From: Salvator merianae
Lineage: Eukaryota; Chordata; Lepidosauria; Squamata; Teiidae
Length of the DNA: 64,000 bases
Reading direction: 5' to 3'
Assembly (NCBI GenBank): GCA_003586115.2
Contig: QVOM02000073.1
Span: 62,171,512-62,235,511 of the forward strand
Positions 55,477 through 64,000 of this stretch are shown piece after piece. Within the stretch, counting starts at the first letter, position 1. Each line of letters opens with the position of its first letter. A program made the position numbers and the translations under genes. The notes beneath the pieces are model-generated. The model ran no database searches, had not been told where the DNA came from, and worked only from the letters and a program-made list of their open reading frames with translations.

Positions 55477-55525
55477 ATATTCCAGAATATAATCCAGAAT
55501 AAGGCCCAGTGCAGAAAGGGCCTTA
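55477..55525. mobile_element. MITE family C, half copy
   Basis: ATATTCCAGAATATAATCCA, then GAATAAGGCCCAGTGCAGAA and AGGGCC: one arm only. Confidence 0.65.
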
Positions 55526-56083
55526 GTTTCAGACAACCTAAACTGTATGACATAGCTGCTGAGAACTTATTTAAACATGCAAAGAACAGAGCCTTAAAAG
55601 AATTTGAGCTTTCTTTGATTATATAAGCATTTTTATCTCTTTTTCCTTTACTTAACAGGAACAATATATACAGGATGTGTTTACATGCATAGGATATTAC
55701 TTTTTGTGGTACAACCATATGAACCAATTTTAAATATCAAACATCTCTGTGTTTGCACCAACAAAGTAAGAAGGCATAGTTACAGTGCACTATTGAAACA
55801 CTAACAGCTTTTCTGCAATGGGTAGTATACTGTTTTCACATCAGTTGAGGTGCTGGAGCAGTTCATGGCATGAAAATGGCACCATAGCCCACTGCAACCA
55901 TGGACTGTTTGTAAGTGTTCCAAGCTGGTATAGTGAACCAGCCACTTGTGTGCAGACAGCATGGTAGTAGGTGGTTCAGTATACCAAGGTTGAGATGCCC
56001 AGTCACATACTAGTCTAGAGGTAAGAAAATGAGCAAGTAAGGTGTTCTGCCTCTGATCAATTCATGCTTCAGTTTCATTTTAA
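55526..56083. other. Unassigned spacer
   Basis: 55860-56000 has AAAATGGCACCATAGCCCAC, recalling families F and G, but no ends. Otherwise unassigned. Confidence 0.35.
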
Positions 56084-56501
56084 GGGTTAAATCAAGACTG
56101 TAGTTGGACAGGGCTTTTTTCAGTTATTCCTTTAAGGAAAAGCATCCCTTTCCCAAATGCACAAAAACGTCTTACAAATGATTGTTTAAATATACATCTA
56201 AAACCTAACTTATTTTGCCACACTGCTACCTACATTCACATCCAAGTCTGTCATTGCCTACCCTGAATATGGGTGCAAAATTGACCACTCTGTGGGAAAC
56301 CCCCAACTCTTTGCTTATGAAATTTCCTGCCCAACCCGACTTAAAAAAGAGTTGTCTTCAGACCTATGAAATCCCAAATGTTGAAGAGGCAACCATTCTG
56401 AGACTTCAAGATGGGGTAAGGCAAATGCAGGGGGAAATGTCTGCTGTTACAGCCTCAATTTCACCCCCAAAGTGCCTCTTTAAACATGTCTGATCACACC
56501 C
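56084..56501. mobile_element. Non-autonomous DNA transposon (family E), copy 2
   Basis: Diverged copy of 47330-47753. The right end ATGTCTGATCACACCC is the same, and AAAGCATCCC, CCTACCCTGA and CTGAGACTTCAAGA occur in the same order. The left end (GGGTTAAATCA) is degenerate and the flanking triplets do not match. The 92-codon frame is not coding. Confidence 0.7.
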
Positions 56502-58290
56502 ACAGTGGTTACCAAAGGTACAGGATGGGGAACTTTGAAAACAACTTTTGTAGTGCTTTCACTGAATTGCTTCTGCCCTTTTAAAGTAAATGAGAAAAAA
56601 GTAGGAGAACTTGGAAAGTAAAACAATAGAGGAGTATATGAATGAAGATAGTGTAGAAATGTAAGGGTTTCAGTTTGAGCTAATCTTTTGTTTTAAAAAA
56701 CTTCCTTTCCTGGGAAAGGAAGAGACTTCCCTCCTAGGTGAGCAGGGACTTAACAGAGAAGTTTCTCCAAGACTGTGGATTTATAGCTGCTTACCTTACT
56801 TTGTTGCCAGGGGAGACAAAAAAAGGCAAACTATTGCTGAAGACAACAGTACAGATATAGAAAAACTGCATAGGGGTCAGGAGGATAAGAAACATATGAG
56901 TTACTCCTGGGGTAGGTTACACTTGAAGTGCACTGATAACATGTGGAACAAAAGAAAAACACATTAGGAAAAGGGTGGATTTGTTTTTTTTTAAAAGACT
57001 GTCCTTTATTCTCACTGACAAAGCTCAACCCCAATACTCTACAGTCAAACATTATTTGGTATGCAGACTATTTGATCACAAGTCTTAATTATTGCTGAGT
57101 GAATTTGTAATAAAGTATATATGAGCATAAATGTTAAGAAATAACTGGTTTGTCAAATTCTCTGAGAGCCTCATTAAAGAGCATAATACAAATTCCAAAA
57201 CATACGTAAAAAGTCATCACCTCTCCAGGATTCTTTTCTGTGTGGCAGGAATATTTTAAGTTAGAAGATACTGTCTAACTAAAGAAATAGTTTATTTTCT
57301 GACTGCCCAACTAGAATGCATGGAGTTTTAACAACAGCCAGAACCTAGCAAAGAATAAATAACCATGTGAAATTGTAGAAGCTTATCTGAGATTGAGGCT
57401 GGTGGCTTCCACAGTAATCTTAACAATGTCTTCTCAGAAGAGAGTTCACTGGGATTCGGTGTTATTGTTACCAATACTGTTTGATTTACAAGTCACTAAT
57501 CCCAGATAGGAACATCTAAGGAACATAAACATCTAAGACAATAAAATATACAATTAAGGCAGTAAAATTCAATTAATTGAGAAAAAAGCCTAAAACTATT
57601 TGGCTTTGTAACACAAAATCAAACTAATTAGATAAAATATCAGTTAAGCAAATTATAACACCATGGGTGTTTACAGTATAAGAATTTTAAAAATCAGCAA
57701 TATATATACAATTGTCTCCAAATGCCTTGCAGAGAATGAATACAGTACCTTAAACTGGCTGGCACAAACTCTAAGTACCAAGGTTCAGTGCAGAAGGGGG
57801 CCAAGTCTCATCTTAGATATGTCTGCATCTCCACTACATTGTGGATGCACCCTTCCTTCACCCCTGGGCAATGCGTTTCTACAAATCCCCATGTTGATGC
57901 AGCAAGGGACAGTCACTGCACGCAGGGCACAAGGGAAGTGCACCTTAGCTATAGAGCAGGATGTTCTTACTGCAAGGATATCGTAATCCCCTAATTTGGC
58001 TCGCAACATTTTGCAGCAGCCATGGAAATACTACAAGATGAGCTAAAGAGGATGTCAGGGCCTGCACAATGCAGTGAACTCACAAGGAGACCTAGAACAC
58101 TGGCCTCAGTGTACAAGCACCAGCACCTCACAGAACAACCAGGCTGGTGGCAGTGGAAATGGCCAGGCTGCTTCAGACACACCTCTGCTGAACTAACGCT
58201 GAACAGAATGGAAGTATTGGATCAAACAGTTTGGAGGCTATACTTTTACTGACGGAGCCCCAAAGTATATTTATTAGTTCCCTTTCTCTA
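56502..58290. other. Unassigned DNA
   Basis: About 1.8 kb. 57780-58250 is GC-richer with overlapping frames on both strands and no domain, probably a DNA-transposon remnant. The rest is AT-rich. Confidence 0.4.
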
Positions 58291-58291
58291 T

Positions 58292-59500
58292 TTTATAGAA
58301 TCATAGGGTTGGAAGGGACCTCCAGGGCCATTGAGTCCGACCCCCTGCTCAATGCAGGATTCACTAAACCATCCGAGACAGATGTCTGTGCAGCCTCTCC
58401 CTGAAGACCTCCAGTGAAGGAGAGCTCACCACCTCCTGTGGCAATCTCTTCCACTGACTGATCACCCTTACTGTCAGAAAGTTTTTTCTAATATCTAGCC
58501 TGTATCTACTCCCTTGAAGTTTCATCCCATTGTTTCTAGTTCTTCCTTCTTGCATAAGCGAGAATAGGGCCAATCCCTCTGCACTGTGACAGCCCTTCAG
58601 ATACTTGAAAACAGCTATCATGTCCCCTCTCAGTCTTCTCTTCTGCAGGCTAAACATTCCTAGGTCCTTTAACCATTCCTCATAAGATATGGCTTGCAGA
58701 CCACTCACCATTTTGGTAGCCCTCCTCTGAACTTCCTCCAGTTTGCCAATGTCTTTATTAAATTGGGGTGCCCAGAACTGGACACAGTACTTCAGATGAG
58801 ATCTGAGCAAGGTAAAGAGGGATAATTACTTCTCATGATCTAGACTCTATGCTCCTCTTGATACATCCCAGGATGATTTGTCTTCTTTGCACCTGCATCA
58901 AACTGTTGACTCATGTTCAATCTGTATACCCAGATCCTTTTCACATGTGCTGCTGCTCAGCGAGATTCCTCCCATTCTGTATTGGTTTTTGTCATTTTTA
59001 TTACCCAGATGTAGGACATTGCATTTCTCCCCGTTAAATATCATTCTGTTAGTTTCAGCTCACCCTTCAAGTTTGTCTAGATCTTTTTAAATCCTCTCCT
59101 TCTCCTCCCTAGCGTTAGCAACCCCTCCTAGCTTTGTGTCATCTGCAAATTTGATTAGCGTCCCCTCCACTCCCTCATCCAGATCATTTATAAAAATGTT
59201 GAACAGCACAGGGCCCAGGACAGAGCCTTGCGGCACCCCACTCAAGACATTCTTCCAACCGAATGTGAAGCCATTTATGACCACTCTTTGAGTATGATCA
59301 TTAAGCCAGCTATGAATCCACCTAACAGTTGTCCTGTCAATCCCATATTTGATCAATTTTTCAATAATTATGGTATGAAACACCTTGTCAAGTGCTTTGC
59401 TGAAGTCAAGATATACTGTGTCTATGGCATTTCCTTGATTGACCCATTAAGTAATTTTGTCATAAAAGGAAATGAGATTAGTCTGGCGTGACTTGTTTGT
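58292..59500 (-). mobile_element. CR1 LINE, 5'-truncated, second copy
   Basis: The 3' tail is at 58292-58345 (ATAGAATCATAGGGTTGGAA). Coding pieces are 58364-58810 (LEEVQRRATKMVSGLQ, LGMFSLQKRRLRGDMIAVFK) and 59087-59383 ([54 protein letters not shown]). It is the same subfamily as 41581-43200 but with more frame breaks between the two pieces, so it looks older or more decayed. It stops near GACTTGTTTGT at 59500 (5' truncation). Confidence 0.85.
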
Positions 59501-59527
59501 TGTACATTTTCAGTGCTGAAATATCTT

Positions 59528-59622
59528 TGGCCCTTTCCTGCCATAGTCTGCACTAGCAATGCAGACAACAAGCACCCATTCTGGGATATAATCTGGAATA
59601 AGGCCCAGTGCAGAAAGGGCCT
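59528..59622. mobile_element. MITE family C, short copy
   Basis: GGCCCTTTCCTGCCATAGTC...CCAGTGCAGAAAGGGCC with internal TTCTGGGATATAATCTGG. About 95 bp against 180 bp for the full copies at 16076 and 16259. Confidence 0.7.
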
Positions 59623-60680
59623 AACACATCTTCCTTTTCAAGTTTTTTAAATTTGGTGCTGCAAAATTTTGTCCTTCAAGTTTGGTCCTGCAAAGCCTGC
59701 CCTCTATTTTTTTATTGCTTCCTGAAGGAGAGTGAAACATTTGTGGCTACATCTGCAATAGGGATCATCCTTTTAAAAAGAAAACAAAACACCCTTGACT
59801 AGACCTAACATTAATGCCAGAACAATTATATCCAGTAGGTACAAAGCACTGGTGTCAGCACACTCCCACCCCCCCGAGTTAGTTTAAGAATCTGGTGCCA
59901 TTTCTTTTTAACTGAAGGTGACGGGTCTTACATCCAGCATGACAGCTGACCTTTTGTTCGACTAGTGCACTCTCATGGATCTCTTAACATGAGCAGCAAT
60001 GGCACATGACAAAAGTCCTTATGAATTGGAAATCTTTACACAAATCGATACCGTGTTATAGTTCATTGTCAGCCGCAATCTACTTCTGCTTCTGCCACTC
60101 TGAAGCTTGTTTTGAGTCAAAGGCAAGAAAATGCCGTCAAGCGACTTGCCTGCCTGGTGTCCAAAGCAGGCAATTCTGTCAAGTTCGCTAAACTAAAACA
60201 GAGGTAACTCTGCAGATCGGAAGAGACAACTGGAGAAGGATTCTGTCTCAGCAAAAGAAGAGCTCCTTGTTTCTTTCAGCCTTTCAATTGCAAATAGATA
60301 ATATGAATATAGTTCATAAATGAGCACTGTGCCACAGAAGCTGGTGCTACTCTAAATGAAACCGAAACAAAACATTCTTTAAGATAAGAAAATGCGTCTT
60401 ACAATGGATAAATGGGTTTGTTCTTGAGTGGTGTACCCATTTGTCATCTTTTGATAAACTGCATAAAAACAAACAAAACTGTTGTCCTAGAGGAATATAT
60501 TGACAGGTTGCCATGGGCTCTGCATTTTATATTTATCCTCTTAATGTTTATCATTTGCCTTTTTTTCATCACGAAACTGAACACAATGTTCATTTGACTT
60601 CCAGGCAGGTCCTATTCAGTGTCTGCAAGGTGGTGTCTATTTTCCTTCAGGCTATGTCAGGATCTCCGTAGTGCAGTAAA
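59623..60680. other. Unassigned DNA
   Basis: About 1 kb, no gene or recognised repeat. Confidence 0.4.
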
Positions 60681-61656
60681 GTTTGGGCTCCCCAGGATCA
60701 GGTACAATGATGAGTATTCACACTTGTTAGCAGTGGAACAGTTTGTGAGCTGACCAGCAGAGTGAGCAGTGCGAATAGGAATGCACTAGTTAGGAAGCTA
60801 TGTTTGAATCCAGAGAAGCTGGACCTGTTTGCACTTACAACAGTATAAGGGTCTTAACTAGCACATTTCCAGCCAGTCGGGTTCAGGTACAGACAGGGGT
60901 CTTCACACCTGTCAGCACTGGAACACTCCACAAGCCAACCCGTGCAGGACGCAGTGCAAATGGGAGCATACTAGTTTGGTAGCTGTGTTTGAACCCAAAG
61001 GGTCTGTGTTCAGACCTGTGTCCAAAAAGGCCACTAGGGTCTGGACCCAAGGTCCGAACTAAGGTGTGAACTGGCAGACTGCACCTGCACAGCTCCACAG
61101 CCCCACCCCGCCACCGTTTTAAACCCAGAAATGGTGCGAACGCACCTTCCCTGATCCTCATCTGATCGTGCAGATTGGGTTGGAGACTACAAATTAGTTG
61201 ACCACAGCTGGTTGGATTCAGGTAAGCATCAGGTGGGCTTCGGTAGATTTTGGGTCAGCTGGGGCTGTTTGCAAGTGTGGATCTTGCGTTCTAGCAAGCG
61301 TCCTGAAACATACCATTTGCTAAGTGTGAACAGGTCCGCTGTGTCTGGACTTGTGTCCAAAATGGCTTCCAGGCTCCAGATCCCAAAGTCTGAACTGTCT
61401 GATGGCACCTGTGCAGCCATGCAGTCCTCGCCCTGCCACCATTCCACACCAGGAAGTGATGCAAATGCACCTTTCCTGATCTGCACCTGATCGCACAAGC
61501 CAGCTTGGAGACTACAATTTTCTTGACTACAACTGCTAGGCTTCAGGCAAGCCTAGGTGGGCTTCGGTAGGCTTCAAGTCAGCTGGGGCTGTTTGCAGAT
61601 GCAAACGCTCCATTCCAGCGAGTGTCCTGTTCCTCTCGCTAAGTGCGAACAGGCCC
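60681..61656. mobile_element. Family A DNA transposon with internal tandem duplications
   Basis: The right end AAGTGCGAACAGGCCC (61641-61656) and an inner left-type end GGACCTGTTTGCACTT (60831-60846) are family A. 60690-60835 and 60880-61020 are diverged direct copies (AGTGCGAATAGGAATGCACT versus AGTGCAAATGGGAGCATACT). 61013-61320 and 61321-61640 are another pair (GGAGACTACAA, GGTGGGCTTCGGTAG and GTCAGCTGGGGCTGTTTGCA occur in both). The true left end may be near 60680. Frames on both strands show no domain. Confidence 0.6.
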
Positions 61657-62287
61657 ACTGATGAGTTGAGCAGAACAAACAGTCTGGGATGGTTGTAGAC
61701 CTCTTCAATCAGGTCTACTAGTAAACTAGAAGATGGATCCCTTGGGACAATGCTGGGCCAAGATAGTGCTAGTCTGATGCAAACTAATCATGCTACTAAC
61801 CAAGTGCGATAGGCCTTTACTAATATATATTATGCCATCTTACACACAGTTTCTTAGTGTTGCAGTTTAAGTCCATGCCAGTCCCAAGGTATGCTGTTAG
61901 CACTCCATGTGAGCTGTTGACTGGGCTGGCTGTGATGCAACACTTTGAATGTAGATATCTTTCCTCCCCTCCACTTACTTGTAAATATTACTGAGAGAGG
62001 CCAAATCCTCATTTAAGTCAACATAACTTAAATCTATATGAAATCTTAAAACAGTGAAATCTATGGAATTACTCCCATTCCCTGGTTTGCATTAATGCCG
62101 CTTTCTCCTTACACACAGTTTTGCTATACACAGCATGTTGAAAGAACTAAAATAAAATGTGAAGGTGCAATGACTGTGTACCTGACTAGACAAAGTGCTG
62201 AACAGGATGATAGAAACTTAGCAGCAGATATGCTTAGAGAAAGCAGGTGTTTGGGGCATGTTTCAGTGCGTTGTTAGACCCGATTAT
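61657..62287. other. Unassigned DNA
   Basis: A small hairpin AGACCTCTTCAATCAGGTCT lies at 61698-61717, like 48968-48987. No gene or recognised repeat. Confidence 0.4.
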
Positions 62288-62509
62288 GGCTGCATTCACA
62301 CATATTTTTTAAAAAGTAGTTCAAATGCAGCTTAGACATGGTAGCATGTGGATGCTAATGTTCCCACCCTACCTCTAATCCACATTAAAGTCCAGAGGAT
62401 GCATTTGCATTTTATGGCCTTTAATGTGGATTAAGGCATGCTGACATCACCATCACCTCTAAGATCAGCTCCTTTTGAAGTGCATTTTTTAAAATGTGTG
62501 GATGCAGCC
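62288..62509. mobile_element. Palindromic MITE (family B variant), 222 bp
   Basis: Ends GGCTGCATTCACACATATTT and AAAATGTGTGGATGCAGCC are inverted copies. Longer than the other family B copies. Flanking triplets (TAT, TTT) do not match exactly. Confidence 0.65.
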
Positions 62510-62520
62510 TTTGTTACTTT

Positions 62521-62643
62521 GGCTGTATCCAGACATTGTTTACTTATTCCACTCTGTTTAGATATTCCAGAATAATGCATGGAATGATTTATTCTTGAAT
62601 CTCCACTCATAGTGAAATAAATAAGCAATGTCTGATTGCAGCC
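62521..62643. mobile_element. Palindromic MITE (family B), 123 bp
   Basis: GGCTGTATCCAGACATTGTT...AAGCAATGTCTGATTGCAGCC with internal AGATATTCCAGAATAATGCA, as in the 3678 copy. It starts 11 bp after the end of the previous one. Confidence 0.7.
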
Positions 62644-62689
62644 TGAATCTGCCTTGATTGTCTTGGCATAGTTTAGAAGCAATAGGTAG

Positions 62690-62872
62690 GCTACTATGTG
62701 AGACAGGATGCTGCACTAGATGGACTGTGGCCTGATCCAGCAGGGCTCCTTTTATGTCCTTATGGATGCAGGCACTGTCACTATTTTATCTGCTTTCATG
62801 ATGATTTTAGTGTAACCCACCCTGAGACCTTCAGGTATAGGGCAGGAAATAAATAAATAAATAAATCTGAAT
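62690..62872 (+). mobile_element. LINE 3'-end repeat plus L2 tail
   Basis: 62690-62764 is the GGCCTGATCCAGCAGGGCTC tail repeat also seen at 28318. 62800-62872 is an L2 tail: GTGTAACCCACCCTGAGACC, then TATAGGGCAGGAAATAAATAA. Whether they belong to one element is not clear. Confidence 0.55.
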
Positions 62873-63140
62873 AAGTAGAGGCATTTTAGGGGCTGGTGTT
62901 GGTATTACACTGCATGTTGTCCAATGAATTAAAGCAGAATCCAAACAAAGTGAAGATCTGTTTGTCACAAGTTCTCAAATTGAGAAAGTGTTGGGGTGCT
63001 CTTAATGAGGTTACCAGCACTTCCACCCATATAGGTGTGCCTATGTGTTGAAATCTTCTCATATGGCCCTTGTTTAAGGTCTGATGGGTCACAAGAAAAT
63101 CTTCTCCCTGACAGCCCCCAGGATGCAGAGGCACATCCTT
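62873..63140. other. Unassigned spacer
   Basis: No gene or recognised repeat. The minus frames at 62886-63164 lack a domain. Confidence 0.4.
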
Positions 63141-63355
63141 CTGACATAAGCCTAGTGTCATCATTTTATTCTTTTAGACAACTGGTGAAGATGCACTTCC
63201 CGCCCCAACTTTTAGCTGACCTTTCACTGGACCACAGTGTTTATCCCCATGTCTTAAAAATTGTTTTTATTCTTTTTATGAGTTTTCTGTTAAAATGGTG
63301 GTAACCTGACCTGAAACCTTTAAGATAAAGAGCAGGGCAAAAATGTAAATAAACA
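63141..63355 (+). mobile_element. L2 LINE 3'-end fragment
   Basis: GACAACTGGTGAAGATGCAC corresponds to the L2 C-terminal F-x-x-x-LKTHLF area. It is followed by a tail ending GGTGGTAACCTGACCTGAAA and AAATGTAAATAAACAATG. Diverged. Confidence 0.45.
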
Positions 63356-63497
63356 ATGAATTGATACTTGAGTGCTTCTCTTTGACAAAAAACTCAGTTC
63401 AGCGGTTAGTCATTTTCTTTAGAAACCCTCACAACATTAGGCAGGAAGATTTTTTAGAACCCCCCTCTCTTTTAAGTTTTTACGTATAGATATAACA

Positions 63498-63713
63498 CCC
63501 ACTCATATCTAAGTTTTAATCCAGCTTCAGCCCACTTTTGGATTAGAAAAACACATCAGCAAAGTGACTAATCATTTTCTTTCCACATTATGTAACACAC
63601 CAGTAGATTTTCTGAGTTAGATAATGCTGAATGAAAACGTCTTATTACTTCACTGTCATGTTCTCTCAGTCTGAAAATGGACTGAAGCTGGATCAAACTT
63701 TAGTGTGATTGCC
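63498..63713. mobile_element. Palindromic MITE (family D), copy 2
   Basis: Second copy of the 6360-6558 element: TTTTAATCCAGCTTCAGCCC, GCAAAGTGACTAATCATTTTC, TCTGAGTTAGATAATGCTGA and AATGGACTGAAGCTGGATC in the same order. It has an extra stretch of about 20 bp (ATGTAACACACCAGTAGATT) in the middle. Confidence 0.75.
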
Positions 63714-64000
63714 CGTACTGTGACATTGGAAAGTTTTTATTTTTATTTTAGCTATTATAATTCTATCAGGTCAAGAAACAGAAAAACACTGAATACCAAA
63801 TGTTGTGCATACTGACCAATGAAGAAAAAAATGCCAGTATGTTTTGATTTCTTTTTGCTCCCTTTTCTGTTTCTGCTATTAAAATGTCTGGAGTGTCCAA
63901 AACAATAATAAAAATAATAGCTGCAATTTCATTAGCAGGATAATTGTTTTATTCTTGGGATTGTCCCTTTAAGCTTCTCTAAAGCTTATAATTTCTGCTC
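63714..64000. other. Unassigned AT-rich end of window
   Basis: No gene or recognised repeat. Confidence 0.4.

Overview
This window is non-coding, repeat-dominated vertebrate DNA. The mix of repeats points to a squamate reptile (lizard or snake): a Sauria-type tRNA SINE, several L2 copies, CR1, L1, an R4-like LINE, a Vingi/Ingi-like LINE, a Ty1/copia element and many short palindromic DNA transposons. I found no convincing host exon, no tRNA or rRNA gene, no CRISPR array and no operon. The long open frames are remnants of retrotransposon proteins or by-products of simple or GC-rich repeats. The species cannot be named from the sequence alone.

Layout. 0-6 kb: the end of a DNA transposon, a decayed L1 (+), an R4-like LINE (-) carrying a small MITE, and a Sauria SINE. 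6-11 kb: mostly unassigned AT-rich DNA with a palindromic MITE, a GAAA microsatellite and LINE 3' tails. 11-18.6 kb: a layered nest of insertions. An L2 on the minus strand is split by a hAT-type element with an exact 8-bp target duplication, and that element contains a GC-rich 33-bp minisatellite. Next to it, a plus-strand L2 is split by a 5'-truncated L1 with a 15-bp target duplication, a pair of 180-bp palindromic MITEs, and a young internally deleted copia retrotransposon. 19-39 kb: a 128-bp tandem duplication, a 574-bp MITE, a CR1 piece, a fairly intact L2 reverse transcriptase and much unassigned DNA. 39.4-44.1 kb: a Vingi-like LINE (-) with a 12-bp target duplication, itself interrupted by a CR1 (-). 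45-64 kb: further non-autonomous DNA transposons, an L1 3' end, an L2 (+), a second CR1 (-) and more MITEs.

Nothing here works together as a pathway. The interest lies in the order of insertions, the copia element with its half-tRNA primer site and nearly identical LTR ends, the hAT element carrying a CpG-rich minisatellite, and several short DNA-transposon families whose ends and 3-bp target duplications can be read directly. All family names come from reading motifs by eye and not from a database search.
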